Positions 24,591 to 34,356 are shown, counted from the first letter of the stretch. The stretch: DNA of 60,782 nt from Comamonadaceae bacterium CG12_big_fil_rev_8_21_14_0_65_59_15 (GCA_002786915.1 PCUV01000082.1:32809-93590), one strand, 5' to 3'. The notes: generated by a model from the sequence alone, not told the origin. Program-made: numbers and translations.

Positions 24591-25321
24591 AGCGCCAGCA
24601 CCTGATAAACCGGCGCGCTGGCCTCTTGACCCTCGCGCCAGCGCTTAAGCAGTGCAATCAGCACATTGAGCAGCAGCACCACGCTCAGCAAGATCAGCCC
24701 CAGCCCCAAGGCCAGCGGCAAGTCACCTTTGCTGGTCTCCAGCGCGATGGCCGTCGTCATGACGCGCGTGAAGCCGTCAATATTGCCGCCCACAATCATC
24801 ACCGCACCAACCTCGGACACAGCCCGACCAAAGGAGGCAATCAACACCGTCAACAACGCGTAGCGTTCGTCCCACGCGAGCAACAAACTGCGCAGCAAGG
24901 GCGCAGCACCCAACGACTGAAGTTGCTCACCATGCAAGGTTTGCGCGTCTTCCACTGCCTGGCGTGTCAGGGCTGTCACCACTGGCAACACCAACACCGC
25001 CTGCGCCAACACCATCGCTTTAAAGCTGAACAGCCAGCCCAAAAAACCCAGCGGCCCGGTGCGCGACAACAGCAGGTAAATGACCAGCCCCACCACGACC
25101 GACGGCACGGCCAGCAAAGTATTCAAAACCGTGAGCACAACACCCCGGCCAGCAAAGCGCACCACTCCCAACCAGGCCCCCAATACCAGCCCCAAACTAC
25201 AGGCCAGGGCGCAAGCGGTGGCACTGACCGACAAGGACCGCCAGACGATGGTGACCAACTCCGGGTCCATTGAGATGATGAGTTCCAGCGCGGTGGCGGC
25301 GCTGTCGGTAAAGGTGGTCAT
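24587..25321 (-). CDS. tupB: Tungstate ABC transporter permease TupB
   Basis: 244 residues from ATG 25321 (MTTFTDSAATALELI). The frame is open much further upstream, but that part is antisense to the regulator gene and has no family features. There are five or six membrane helices. The permease loop VEDAQTLHGEQLQSLGA, with GRAVSEVGAVMIVGGNI nearby, is characteristic of TupB/WtpB. It is first in the operon, divergent from the regulator by 63 bp. The ribosome site is weak. Confidence 0.92.
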   Translation of the reverse strand: MTTFTDSAATALELIISMDPELVTIVWRSLSVSATACALACSLGLVLGAWLGVVRFAGRGVVLTVLNTLLAVPSVVVGLVIYLLLSRTGPLGFLGWLFSFKAMVLAQAVLVLPVVTALTRQAVEDAQTLHGEQLQSLGAAPLLRSLLLAWDERYALLTVLIASFGRAVSEVGAVMIVGGNIDGFTRVMTTAIALETSKGDLPLALGLGLILLSVVLLLNVLIALLKRWREGQEASAPVYQVLAL

Positions 25322-25360
25322 GCAGTAAGAAGAAAAGTTGCGGTATCGTAGCCACCCAAT

Positions 25361-25391
25361 CAATCCTTGGCGATATGAAATACCGTGCATA
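25361..25391. promoter_or_regulatory. Copy 2 of the 31-bp shared element in the tup control region
   Basis: It matches 15787-15817 at 29 of 31 positions and contains the same TATG-N10-CATA dyad (25374-25377, 25388-25391). It lies between tupB and the divergent regulator and covers the regulator's GTG start at 25385. Position suggests it is the operator through which the regulator controls both itself and tupBCA. Confidence 0.6.
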
Positions 25392-26500
25392 GACTCCAAC
25401 TTCACTACACCCTGTCCAAATACAGCAGCCCAGCACAGGTACGCAACCCGTTGATTGATCTGTTGCAAGCGGTATCCAACCATGGCTCCATCTCGGGCGG
25501 CGCGCGTGCGCTGGGCCTGAGCTACCGCCACGTGTGGGGCGAACTCAAGCGCTGGGAGCAGGAGCTGGGTGACGAATTGCTGGTGTGGGAAAAAGGCCAG
25601 TCGGCGCGCCTGAGCACCTTTGGCGCCAAGTTGATGTGGGCCGAGCGCCAGGCGCAAGCACGGCTGGCACCGCAGATTGAAGCGCTGCGCGCCGAGCTGG
25701 AGCGCAGCTTTGCCCAGGCGTTTGACGATTCGGTGCAGGTGCTCACGCTTTACGCCAGCCACGACGAAGCCATCTCTGCGCTGCGCGAATACGCCTTGCG
25801 CGCCACCGAAGAGTCGGCCCGGCTGCATCTGGACGTGCGTTTTACCGGCAGTGTCGATGCCATCCGCGCACTCAACGAAGGGCGCTGCATTCTGGCGGGC
25901 TTTCATACCCTGACCAACAGCGACCGCAAAACGCTGGCTGAGCGCACCTACAAACCGCTGCTCAAGCCGGGGTTGCACAAGATCATTGGGTTTGCCACGC
26001 GCAGTCAGGGGCTGATGCTGGCCCAGGGCAATCCGCTGGCGCTACAAAATTTGACCGACGTGGCGCGCACACAGGCGCGCTTTGCCAACCGCACCCTGGG
26101 CTCGGGCACACGGGTGGTACTGGACGAATTGCTCAGTCAACAGGGTTTGAGTGCGCACGAACTCAACGGTTACCAACGCCTGGAGCCATCGCACAGCGCG
26201 GTTGCCCAGGCGGTGGCGTCGGGCCAATGCGATGTGGGTCTGGGTATTGCCGCCTCGGCGCAACTGGCCGGGCTGGACTTTGTGCCATTGGTCACCGAGC
26301 GCTACCACCTGGTGTGCCTGAAGTCTGCGCTGGAGCAGTCCGCCGTGCAACAACTGCGCCAACTGTTGCAAACGCCCGCGTGGCAAGACGTGGTGCGCGG
26401 CATCGCAGGCTACCGCCCGCAGGACAGCGGCCAGGTACTTTCGATGCGCAAGCTGCTGCCTTGGTGGCACTTTGCGCAGACCAAGGAACACTCTAGCTAA
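25385..26500 (+). CDS. Tungstate/molybdate-type regulator: ModE/LysR-like winged helix plus PBP-like ligand domain
   Basis: 371 residues from GTG 25385. The N-terminal winged helix (about 15-90) has the ModE/LysR look: HGSISGGARALGLSYRHVW and LLVWEKGQSARLSTFG. The C-terminal half matches the PBP-like domain seen in ModE-type and MoeA-like proteins: AGFHTL, QGNPLALQNLTD, FANRTLGSGTRVVLDELL and GQCDVGLGIAASAQLAGL. It is divergent from tupBCA, so tungstate (or molybdate) is the likely ligand. The start codon lies inside the shared 31-bp element, which suits autorepression. The exact ligand and sign of control are inferred. Confidence 0.85.
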   Translation: MHRLQLHYTLSKYSSPAQVRNPLIDLLQAVSNHGSISGGARALGLSYRHVWGELKRWEQELGDELLVWEKGQSARLSTFGAKLMWAERQAQARLAPQIEALRAELERSFAQAFDDSVQVLTLYASHDEAISALREYALRATEESARLHLDVRFTGSVDAIRALNEGRCILAGFHTLTNSDRKTLAERTYKPLLKPGLHKIIGFATRSQGLMLAQGNPLALQNLTDVARTQARFANRTLGSGTRVVLDELLSQQGLSAHELNGYQRLEPSHSAVAQAVASGQCDVGLGIAASAQLAGLDFVPLVTERYHLVCLKSALEQSAVQQLRQLLQTPAWQDVVRGIAGYRPQDSGQVLSMRKLLPWWHFAQTKEHSS

Positions 26501-26681
26501 TCCCCTGCGCGTTGTGGCTGCGCGAACCCGGTGGGTCTGCCACGGCGGAAAATAATTCACAATTGCCCCTAAAAATCCTCAGGGCTTTGCCAAGCGGTTG
26601 CCGCTAAACTCCGGCGGCGCAAGAACCGCACCCCGCCATGATCGTGGCAAACGTGCAAAAAACTCAAACGATGGAGACACC

Positions 26682-27284
26682 ATGACCCCTCTGCTCTCGC
26701 TGTCCCGGCTGATCGACCAGATCACCACCGGCATCGGCAAATTTGCCATGTGGCTGATTCTGGCCACCACCCTGATCAGCGCCGGTAACGCGCTGGCGCG
26801 CAAGTTTTTCAACGTCGGCTCCAACAGCCTGCTTGAAATTCAGTGGTATTTGTTTGCCGCCGTGTTCCTGCTGGGCGCGGGCTACGGCTTTTTGCGCAAC
26901 TCGCACGTGCGCATCGACTTTTTGGCAGCCAAGTTTTCGTCGCGCACGCGCAACTGGATCGACATTGGCGGCATCCTGCTGGTGCTGGTACCTTTTTGCA
27001 GCATCAGTATCAACCTGGGGTGGGCGTTCTTCATGCAAGCTTACCTGAGCGGCGAGATGTCGCAAAACGCCGGTGGCCTGATCCGCTGGCCCGCTTATCT
27101 GCTGATCCCCACCGGTTTTGCCTTGCTGCTGATGCAGTCGATGTCTGAACTGATCAAGCGCGTGGCCTTTTTGCGCGGCGCAGGGCCCGATGTGCTCAGC
27201 GGTGAAGACGCCAAGTCGGACGACCAGAAAAATGCCGAGGCGCTGGAGGCGCAACTAGCCAAAGAACTCGCGGGAGCCAAATAA
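26682..27284 (+). CDS. TRAP transporter small permease (DctQ-type)
   Basis: 200 residues from ATG 26682, with ATGGAGACACC upstream. There are four membrane helices. The typical segments NALARKFFNVGSNSLLEIQW and GAGYGFLRNSHVRIDFL identify the DctQ family. It pairs with the large permease, which starts directly after its stop (TAA ATG). The C-terminus is charged and alanine-rich. The substrate-binding partner is probably the minus-strand gene at 31148-32230. Confidence 0.92.
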   Translation: MTPLLSLSRLIDQITTGIGKFAMWLILATTLISAGNALARKFFNVGSNSLLEIQWYLFAAVFLLGAGYGFLRNSHVRIDFLAAKFSSRTRNWIDIGGILLVLVPFCSISINLGWAFFMQAYLSGEMSQNAGGLIRWPAYLLIPTGFALLLMQSMSELIKRVAFLRGAGPDVLSGEDAKSDDQKNAEALEAQLAKELAGAK

Positions 27285-29135
27285 ATGCAAACCACTTTTC
27301 TGGCACAGCAATTTGTGCCGATGATGTTCATGATGCTGTTTGCGGTGCTCCTGACGGGTTTCCCGGTGGCGTTTGGCCTGGCCGCCACCGGTCTGGGGCT
27401 GGGTTTTATTGGCATTGAAGCCGGCATCTTCCCGGCGGCGATGTTCCAGGCGCTGCCGCTGCGCATTTTTGGCATCATGCAAAACGATACGCTGCTGGCG
27501 ATTCCGTTCTTTACCTTCATGGGCATCATCCTGGAGCGCTCGGGCATGGCCGAAGACCTGCTCGAAACCGTCGGCCAGGTGTTTGGCCCGGTGCGCGGCG
27601 GTGTGGCCATTGCCGTGGTTCTGGTAGGTGCCCTGCTGGCGGCAACCACCGGTGTGGTGGCAGCAGCCGTCATTTCCATGGGCTTGATTTCGCTGCCGGT
27701 GATGCTGCGCTACGGCTACAGCCGCACACTGGCCACTGGCACCATCACGGCATCAGGCACGCTGGCGCAGGCGATTCCGCCGTCGCTGGTGCTGATTGTG
27801 CTGGCTGACCAATTGGGCCGCTCCGTGGGTGACATGTATTCAGGTGCCTTGACACCGGCATTGATGACGGTCGGTTTGTACCTGACGTTTGTGGTGATAG
27901 TTGCCATCTTCTTCCCAAAAATGGCACCCGCTTTGCCCCCTGAGGCGCTGCTGTTCAAGGAACCCAACGGGCGCACTGGCCACCGTTCGTTATTGGTACT
28001 GTTGCTGGTCTGCATTGCCGTGGGCTACGGCTGGTCACAGGTGCACGACGGCCTGATGACGCAGTGGCTGGAGCGCGCCACCAAGTCGCCCGCCGATGAA
28101 ACGCTGATCCTGTCGATGACGCTGGCTTCCATCACCGGGCTGGCGCTATCCATCATCAATCGCGTGACCCACATGGGCCTGCTGTCACGGTTGGCCGAAC
28201 AAGTCACATTTGTGTTGATGCCGCCGCTGATTTTGATCTTTCTGGTACTGGGTACGATCTTTCTGGGTGTCGCCACCCCCACCGAGGGCGGTGCCATGGG
28301 TGCCATGGGCGCGCTGATTCTGGCCAAGGGCAAAGGCCGCTTGCAGATGACGATTCTGACGCAGGCGCTGGAAAACACCGCCAAGCTGGCCAGCTTTGTG
28401 CTGTTCATCTTGATTGGCTCCACCGTGTTCAGCTTTACCTTTAACGCCGCCGACGGCCACATCTGGGTGGAGCATCTGTTTGACAAAATTCCGGGCGGTG
28501 GCTGGGGCTTTTTGATTGTGGTGAACCTGCTGGTGTTCTTTCTGGGCATGTTCATCGATTTTTTTGAAATTGCCTTTATCGTGCTGCCCCTGCTGGCGCC
28601 GGTGGCCGAAAAAATCTTGCCCGGCATGGTGCCCGGCATGACCCCCGACCAGGCCATGATCTGGTTTGGCGTGATCGTGGCCATGAATTTGCAGACCTCG
28701 TTTTTGACACCGCCGTTTGGCTTTGCTCTGTTTTACCTGCGCAGCGTGGCCGCCAAGTTAGACTACAAGGACCGCGTGACAGGTCAGACCATTGCTGCCG
28801 TCAAGACCCTTGAAATCTACAAGGGCGCCTTGGCGTTTATCGTGCTGCAATTGATCATGGTGGTCAGCGTAATGGTGTTCCCAAGCCTGGTCACCGGCGG
28901 CATCGAGAAGGTGGAGAGCCTGAGCAACGACCAGATCATGGAGCAGTTGCAGATGCCGGGCGAAGAACCCGCCACAGGCACCCCAACCGACGCTGCAACG
29001 GGTGGTTCATCCGCCCCCGCAGCGGCCAGCCCACTTGACCCGGCAGCACCCACTGGCGACGGCAAAGCTGCCGAAGAAGACCCCATGAAGGCCTTGCTGG
29101 AGGCGGTTCAAAAAGACAAAGGAAAAACACCCTAA
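27285..29135 (+). CDS. TRAP transporter large permease (DctM, mannitol/chloroaromatic-type)
   Basis: 616 residues, longer than the roughly 425 of classical DctM and in the range of the COG4664 (FcbT3-like) branch. It has many membrane helices, with conserved GVATPTEGGAMGAMGALIL and MFIDFFEIAFIVLPLLAP segments. The last 80 residues are hydrophilic, rich in Pro, Ala and Thr, and predicted disordered. It starts with no gap after the small permease. It drives solute uptake with the Na+ or proton gradient. The solute is not known; the branch includes organic acids and chloroaromatics. Confidence 0.92.
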   Translation: MQTTFLAQQFVPMMFMMLFAVLLTGFPVAFGLAATGLGLGFIGIEAGIFPAAMFQALPLRIFGIMQNDTLLAIPFFTFMGIILERSGMAEDLLETVGQVFGPVRGGVAIAVVLVGALLAATTGVVAAAVISMGLISLPVMLRYGYSRTLATGTITASGTLAQAIPPSLVLIVLADQLGRSVGDMYSGALTPALMTVGLYLTFVVIVAIFFPKMAPALPPEALLFKEPNGRTGHRSLLVLLLVCIAVGYGWSQVHDGLMTQWLERATKSPADETLILSMTLASITGLALSIINRVTHMGLLSRLAEQVTFVLMPPLILIFLVLGTIFLGVATPTEGGAMGAMGALILAKGKGRLQMTILTQALENTAKLASFVLFILIGSTVFSFTFNAADGHIWVEHLFDKIPGGGWGFLIVVNLLVFFLGMFIDFFEIAFIVLPLLAPVAEKILPGMVPGMTPDQAMIWFGVIVAMNLQTSFLTPPFGFALFYLRSVAAKLDYKDRVTGQTIAAVKTLEIYKGALAFIVLQLIMVVSVMVFPSLVTGGIEKVESLSNDQIMEQLQMPGEEPATGTPTDAATGGSSAPAAASPLDPAAPTGDGKAAEEDPMKALLEAVQKDKGKTP

Positions 29136-29466
29136 ACAGGTGAACCGATTTGCCTGGGATGCAAGGCTATGCACTGACTAGGACAGGGTAAATTTGCTCT
29201 CGCGCCAAGTCGTTGTTTTACCGTCAGTCCTGCGCAGGCGGGAATGACGGGGATGCCTGAGATCAAATTTACCCTGCTGACTAGGAGCCTGTCGGATTTG
29301 CGGCTCAATGCCAACAGTCAGACCGGCCGCCAGGTAACCAAGTTTCAAGGGAGTGCGGTAACGTCACAACGGCTGCAAACAGTCCGTGTGGCGGTGGTGT
29401 CATTTCGGGCGTGTGTTGCCGTGTTGCGGACAACCGCGCACCAAATTCAAGCCGTCAGGAGCTTTT
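29136..29466. other. Spacer between TRAP permease and chemoreceptor genes
   Basis: 331 nt with no gene. It contains the MITE-like element at 29174-29285 and a chemoreceptor leader ending in AGGAGCTTTT before ATG 29467. I found no convincing sigma-28 promoter for the receptor. Confidence 0.5.
29174..29285. mobile_element. MITE-like element with 9-bp target duplication and 18-bp inverted ends
   Basis: The 9-bp direct repeat CTGACTAGG occurs at 29174-29182 and 29277-29285. Just inside lie inverted ends matching at 17 of 18 positions, beginning CAGGGTAAATTTG (29184-29201 and 29259-29276). The interior carries a REP-like hairpin, CCGTCA...TGACGG (29221-29250). At about 94 bp it encodes nothing, so any movement needed a transposase from elsewhere. 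One extra A at 29183 separates the left duplication from the end. Confidence 0.7.
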
Positions 29467-31020
29467 ATGAATGGGTTCGAGACATTTTTTGGCCCGGGCG
29501 TACGCTTGATGCAGCGCATGAATTTGCGCTCTCGTTTGCGGGCAATGGCGTTGTTGGTGCTCACGCCACTGCTACTGATTTTACTGTGGTTGGCGTATCA
29601 GGCGGCAGCCACCCAAGCTGCAAGCACGCTTGACCTTGTTTTGCCTTTGACGGGTTTTCTGTTTGTGCTTTATCTGTGGGTGGCGTTTTATCAAAGCCTG
29701 ACACTGGCAGTGGACAAACTGGCAGCGGGAATCGACCGCAGTGCGCGTGGTGATCTGTCACTGAAAGTAGAGATTGCCGGGCACGACGAGTTGGCCCGAG
29801 CCGGCGACCAGATTGAAGCCTTGAACGAAAATTTTTCTGGCTTGGTCGGCACCATCCGCAACCAGTCGGTGCATGTGGCGCAAGCTGGCGAAACGCTGGC
29901 AGCCAACATGGGTGAACTGGCGCAGCGCACCGAGGCACAAGCCGCCAGCCTGGAGCAAGCCAGTGCCAGCATTCTTGGTCTGAATGAATCGGTGCACGCC
30001 ACCGCGCAACGCGCCACCGAGGTGGACCGCTTGACCCAGCGGGTTCGCGGCGAGGCCCAGGCTGGTGCGCAAGCCATGGATGTTGCCTTGCACGCCATGC
30101 AGGAAATCCAGGGCAGTTCCAAGCGCATGGGCGAGATCATCGGCGTGATTGATGGCATCGCCTTTCAAACCAATATCCTGGCACTCAACGCTGCCGTTGA
30201 GGCCGCCCGTGCGGGTGAGTCTGGGCGCGGATTTGCGGTGGTGGCCGCCGAGGTACGCACGCTGGCACAGCGCAGTGCCACTTCGGCCAAAGAGATTCGT
30301 GGTCTGATCGTGCGTTCCTCCGAGCAAGTGGGCATTGGTGTGACCCGTTTTGAAGCAGTCAACGAAAACTTGCACACGGTCGTCCATGGCGTTCAGCAGG
30401 TTGCAGAGGGGCTTGACAGCATCACCACAGCCAGCACCGAACAGAGCCTGTCACTGTCAGAAATTGCGCAGGCGGTCAAACAACTTGACAACATCACCCA
30501 GCAAAACGGTGCCATGGTGGAACAGACTCTTCATGCTACTGAGGGCCTGCGCGACCGCGCCTCCAAGCTCAGTGAAGCGGTAGCGGCCATCAAGCTGCGC
30601 CGTGGCACGGCCGACGAAGCCTACGCTTTGGTCAGGCGCGGCTTCGATTTGATTGGTCAGATCGGCTTAACGGCCGCTGCTGCACGCTTTCATGATCCTC
30701 ACGGTGGTTTTCTGGATCGGGATCTGTACCTGTTTGTATTCGACCGTGCCGGGGTTTATCAGGTCTTTGGTGCAACGCCGGATCGGGTTGGCAAAACCGT
30801 CTATGACGTGCGCGGGCTTGACGGCAACCATGTGTTGCGTGAAGGCTTTGCCGCCGCTGAGCGTGGTGGTGGCTGGATTGACTACGAAGTGGTGAACCCG
30901 GTCACTGGCGTGGTTGACGAAAAGACTTCTTATATCCTCCCCTTGTCTGATACCCAGCTGATAGGCTGCGGCGTTTTCCGCCCCAAAGGTGGTTTCAACC
31001 TGAGCGCCCAATCTTCCTAG
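29467..31020 (+). CDS. Methyl-accepting chemotaxis protein with C-terminal Cache-like domain
   Basis: 517 residues from ATG 29467 (AGGAGCTTTT upstream). Two membrane helices (about 26-44 and 56-77) enclose only a very short periplasmic loop, so there is no external ligand domain. A HAMP-like segment follows, then the MCP signalling domain with the hairpin tip [19 protein letters not shown] (about 226-245). After it, residues 383-508 form an extra domain ([60 protein letters not shown]) that looks like a single Cache fold and would lie in the cytoplasm. No CheR pentapeptide is present. It sits between the TRAP genes. Confidence 0.9.
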   Translation: MNGFETFFGPGVRLMQRMNLRSRLRAMALLVLTPLLLILLWLAYQAAATQAASTLDLVLPLTGFLFVLYLWVAFYQSLTLAVDKLAAGIDRSARGDLSLKVEIAGHDELARAGDQIEALNENFSGLVGTIRNQSVHVAQAGETLAANMGELAQRTEAQAASLEQASASILGLNESVHATAQRATEVDRLTQRVRGEAQAGAQAMDVALHAMQEIQGSSKRMGEIIGVIDGIAFQTNILALNAAVEAARAGESGRGFAVVAAEVRTLAQRSATSAKEIRGLIVRSSEQVGIGVTRFEAVNENLHTVVHGVQQVAEGLDSITTASTEQSLSLSEIAQAVKQLDNITQQNGAMVEQTLHATEGLRDRASKLSEAVAAIKLRRGTADEAYALVRRGFDLIGQIGLTAAAARFHDPHGGFLDRDLYLFVFDRAGVYQVFGATPDRVGKTVYDVRGLDGNHVLREGFAAAERGGGWIDYEVVNPVTGVVDEKTSYILPLSDTQLIGCGVFRPKGGFNLSAQSS

Positions 31021-31101
31021 CGCAATTGCTGCACCCTGTGACAGAAGCCAAGCGCTTGCGCGCCGCCGCGCCAACCTGGAACCCGTGCCCGCACAGACCA
31101 T

Positions 31102-31129
31102 AAAAAACCCGCCGAGGCGGGTTTTTTTT
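31102..31129. terminator. Bidirectional rho-independent terminator
   Basis: An A6 run, the stem CCCGCC-GA-GGCGGG (31108-31121) and a T8 run. The hairpin has T-runs on both strands and lies between the convergent chemoreceptor and TRAP binding-protein genes, so it can serve both. Confidence 0.92.
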
Positions 31130-31147
31130 GACTCAATACGCTGCGTA

Positions 31148-32230
31148 CTACAGCTTTTGCGCCTGCATGAAGCTGTCGAACTTGGCTTCAGTGAAGCGGA
31201 ACCACAGGTTTGATTCGCGGCGGAACGCCGAATAATCGGCGTAGATTTTTTTCCATTCCGGGTTGGTGTTATTGAGTTCTGCGTACACCTCTTGCGCCGC
31301 CTTGAAGGCAGCACTCAGTACGGCATTCGGGAACGGTTTGAGCTTGACACCCTGGCCCACCAGCGTCTTGAGCGCAGCCGGGTTCTTGGCATCGTAGGTG
31401 GCTTGCATGGTGGTGTGTGCAAAAGCAGCCGCCGACTCGATGATGGCCTTGTATTCTGCCGACAGACCGTCGTAGGCCTTCTTATTGACATACAGCGACA
31501 GTTGCGGGCCACCCTCCCACCAGCCAGGATAGTAGTAGAACGGTGCCACCTTATTGAAGCCCAGCTTCAGGTCGTCATACGGTCCCACCCATTCGGCGGC
31601 GTCGATGGTGCCTTTTTCTAGCGCGGTGTAGATTTCGCCACCCGGAATGTTTTGTGGTACCGTGCCCAGCTTGGTGAGCACCTTGCCACCAAAACCGCCG
31701 ACGCGGAATTTCAGACCTTTAAGGTCGGCGACAGATTTGATTTCCTTGCGATACCAGCCGCCCATTTGCGCGCCGGTGTTGCCCATCGGGAAATTGACCA
31801 CGCCAACCTTGGCGTAGAACTCGCGGAACAGTTTCATCCCATTGCCTTCGTACATCCAGGCGGTCATCTGGCGGCTGTTCAGGCCAAACGGGATGGCGCA
31901 GTCCATGGCAAACGTCGGATCCTTGCCAAAGAAGTAATACGGCGCGGTGTGCGCCATTTCAACGGTGCCGTTGGACGAGCCGTCGAGCACACCCATGGCG
32001 GGCATCAGCTCGCCGCCGGCGTGCACGGTGATGGTAAATTTGCCACCCGACATTTCGCCAACTTTCTTGGCGAACACCTCTGCAGCACCATAAATGGTGT
32101 CAAGTGCCTTGGGAAAGCTGGAGGCCAGGCGCCAGCGGATAGCGGCACCCTGCGCGTGCACCACTGGCGCTACACCAGCGGCCAAAACGCCAGCGATACC
32201 AGCGTTTTTGATAACGGAACGACGATCCAT
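31148..32230 (-). CDS. TRAP transporter substrate-binding protein (DctP, mannitol/chloroaromatic-type), probable Tat export
   Basis: 360 residues from ATG 32230 with ACAGGAG upstream. The N-terminus MDRRSVIKNAGIAGVLAAG has a twin-arginine and a hydrophobic stretch ending at VVHAQG, so export may be by Tat. The family pattern FRVGGFGGKVLTKLG, with GGEIYTALEKGTIDAAEWVG, is diagnostic for DctP and its conserved arginine pocket. It is on the opposite strand from dctQM and separated from them by the chemoreceptor, but it belongs to the same subfamily and is the likely partner. Confidence 0.93.
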   Translation of the reverse strand: MDRRSVIKNAGIAGVLAAGVAPVVHAQGAAIRWRLASSFPKALDTIYGAAEVFAKKVGEMSGGKFTITVHAGGELMPAMGVLDGSSNGTVEMAHTAPYYFFGKDPTFAMDCAIPFGLNSRQMTAWMYEGNGMKLFREFYAKVGVVNFPMGNTGAQMGGWYRKEIKSVADLKGLKFRVGGFGGKVLTKLGTVPQNIPGGEIYTALEKGTIDAAEWVGPYDDLKLGFNKVAPFYYYPGWWEGGPQLSLYVNKKAYDGLSAEYKAIIESAAAFAHTTMQATYDAKNPAALKTLVGQGVKLKPFPNAVLSAAFKAAQEVYAELNNTNPEWKKIYADYSAFRRESNLWFRFTEAKFDSFMQAQKL

Positions 32231-32417
32231 CGAAATTACTCCTGTTGTTGAAACGATGCTCACTGCACAGTCAATGCAATGACGACTGATAAGAGTCAGC
32301 GCGCATTCTAGGGAGCACACCCCACCGACAGGCTGCGGGTTTTCCCTTGACTTGCGACGCAACTATTTCAAACGTTTGCGGAAATTTTTTCAGTGCAAAA
32401 CTGCAACTGGACAATGA

Positions 32418-34274
32418 TCAAGCAAAACGGGCTCGCACCGCGCGCTCGATACCCGCCGCATCCAGCCCCTGCATGGCCAGCAATTTGACCGGGTCACCGT
32501 GCTCGATGAACAGGTCGGGCAAGCCAAGTTGCAACACGGGCTTGACCACACCGGCAGCGGCCAGCGCCTCCAGCACGGCACTACCGGCACCACCCATCAC
32601 CGCGCCTTCCTCGACCGTTACCAAGGCGTCATGCGCAGCGGCCACCTGCAGCAGCAAATCCACATCCAGCGGTTTCACCCAGCGCATATTCACCACCGTG
32701 GCGTCCAGTGATTCTGCGGCTTGCAGCGCCGGGTACAGCAGCGTGCCAAACGCCAACATGGCCACGCGCTGGCCCCCCTGGCGGCGCACTTCGCCCTTGC
32801 CAAATGGCAGCGCATCCAGCGTGTGCCCCACCGGCACGCCAGCCCCAGCGCCGCGCGGGTAGCGCACGGCCACTGGCGTGCTTTGCGCAAAAGCCGTGCT
32901 GAGCAATTGGCGGCACTCGGCTTCATCGGCCGGGCATGCCAGGCTGATATTGGGAATGCAACGCAGATACGGGATGTCATAGGCCCCGGCGTGGGTGGCG
33001 CCGTCGGCCCCCACCAAGCCAGCGCGATCCAGCGCAAACACCACCGGCAAGTTTTGCAACGCCACATCGTGAATCAACTGGTCGTAGGCGCGCTGCAAGA
33101 AGGTGGAATAAATCGCCACTACTGGCTTGAGCCCTTCGCAGGCCAGCCCGGCGGCAAAGGTCACCGCGTGTTGCTCGGCAATGCCGACATCAAAGTAGCG
33201 CTCCGGAAAACGCTGGTGAAACGCCACCATACCCGAGCCTTCGCGCATGGCCGGTGTGATGCCCACCAAGCGTGGGTCGGCCGCCGCCATGTCGCACAGC
33301 CAGTCGCCAAACACCTGGGTAAAGGTGAGCTTGGCGGGCAGCGTGCTTTTTTGCAGGCCAATGGCCGGGTCAAACTTGCCCGGGCCGTGGTAGGCAATCG
33401 GGTCGGCTTCGGCCAGCTTGTAACCCTGGCCTTTTTTGGTCACCACATGCAAAAATTGCGGCCCTTTGAGCTGCCGGATGTTGTCAAGCACGCTCACCAG
33501 CGTTTGCACATCGTGCCCGTCGATCGGGCCGACGTAATTGAAGCCGAACTTTTCAAACAGCGTGATCGGTTTGACCATGCCCTTGGCCGATTCTTCAAAG
33601 CGCTTGGCCAGCTCCCACAGCGGCGGGGCGCCCTTGAGCACGGTCTTGCTGGCATTTTTGGCCGCCGCATAAAACTGGCCGCTAAGCAGTTTGGCCAAAT
33701 GGCGGTTCAGGGCACCCACCGGCGGGCTGATCGACATGTCGTTGTCGTTCAGGATCACCAGCAGGTTGCAGTCCATGACACCGGCGTTGTTCAGCGCCTC
33801 AAACGCCATGCCGGCGGTCATGGCACCGTCGCCAATGACGGCCACGGTGTGACGTTCTTCGCCCTTGATGCGGCTGGCCAGCGCCATGCCCAGCGCAGCC
33901 GAAATGGAGGTACTGGAATGCGCGGTGCCAAAGGCGTCAAACTCGCTTTCATCGCGGCGCGGAAAACCGCTTAAGCCGCCCAACTGGCGCAAGCTGGCCA
34001 TGCGCGGGCGCCGCCCGGTCAGGATTTTGTGCGGATAGGTCTGGTGGCCCACGTCCCACACGATGCGGTCGTGCGGGGTGTTAAAGACGTAATGCAACGC
34101 CACCGTGAGCTCCACCGTGCCCAGGTTGGAGCTGAGGTGGCCACCCGTTTTGGCCACGCTGTCGAGCAAAAAGGCACGCAGCTCGGTCGAAAGCTGTTCC
34201 AGCTGCCCACGCGCCAGGCGCCGCAAATCGTCTGGGCCGTCGATGGTCTGCAGCAGGGGAAACGGTAAATTCAT
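32418..34274 (-). CDS. dxs: 1-Deoxy-D-xylulose-5-phosphate synthase
   Basis: 618 residues from ATG 34274 (MNLPFPLL), normal for Dxs; earlier in-frame starts fall in a repeat. The TPP-binding motif [20 protein letters not shown] (about residues 150-170) with NDNDMSIS, and the transketolase-like [17 protein letters not shown], are present. It joins pyruvate and glyceraldehyde 3-phosphate to make DXP, the first step of the MEP isoprenoid pathway. It is third in xseB-ispA-dxs. The spacer to ispA holds a dispersed repeat. Confidence 0.97.
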   Translation of the reverse strand: MNLPFPLLQTIDGPDDLRRLARGQLEQLSTELRAFLLDSVAKTGGHLSSNLGTVELTVALHYVFNTPHDRIVWDVGHQTYPHKILTGRRPRMASLRQLGGLSGFPRRDESEFDAFGTAHSSTSISAALGMALASRIKGEERHTVAVIGDGAMTAGMAFEALNNAGVMDCNLLVILNDNDMSISPPVGALNRHLAKLLSGQFYAAAKNASKTVLKGAPPLWELAKRFEESAKGMVKPITLFEKFGFNYVGPIDGHDVQTLVSVLDNIRQLKGPQFLHVVTKKGQGYKLAEADPIAYHGPGKFDPAIGLQKSTLPAKLTFTQVFGDWLCDMAAADPRLVGITPAMREGSGMVAFHQRFPERYFDVGIAEQHAVTFAAGLACEGLKPVVAIYSTFLQRAYDQLIHDVALQNLPVVFALDRAGLVGADGATHAGAYDIPYLRCIPNISLACPADEAECRQLLSTAFAQSTPVAVRYPRGAGAGVPVGHTLDALPFGKGEVRRQGGQRVAMLAFGTLLYPALQAAESLDATVVNMRWVKPLDVDLLLQVAAAHDALVTVEEGAVMGGAGSAVLEALAAAGVVKPVLQLGLPDLFIEHGDPVKLLAMQGLDAAGIERAVRARFA

Positions 34275-34294
34275 CAACATACGCTTTACTTTTT

Positions 34295-34345
34295 GTAGCT
34301 GCTTACGCTTATTCAATAAGCGCTAGAGCCATATTTCATGATATT
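34295..34345. repeat. Dispersed comamonad-type repeat, copy between ispA and dxs
   Basis: It reads TAGCTGCTTACGCTTATT at the left, then AATAAGCGCTAGAGCC. The centre, 34307-34323, is a perfect odd palindrome (CGCTTATT, C, AATAAGCG). It is the most symmetrical of the five to six copies in the window. In RNA it would form a hairpin ahead of dxs. Confidence 0.65.
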
Positions 34346-34356
34346 TTACCGACACC

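Noticed and set aside
25322..25978. Long N-terminal extension of TupB
   Set aside because: It is antisense to the regulator gene, is hydrophilic and unlike TupB; the family start is at 25321.
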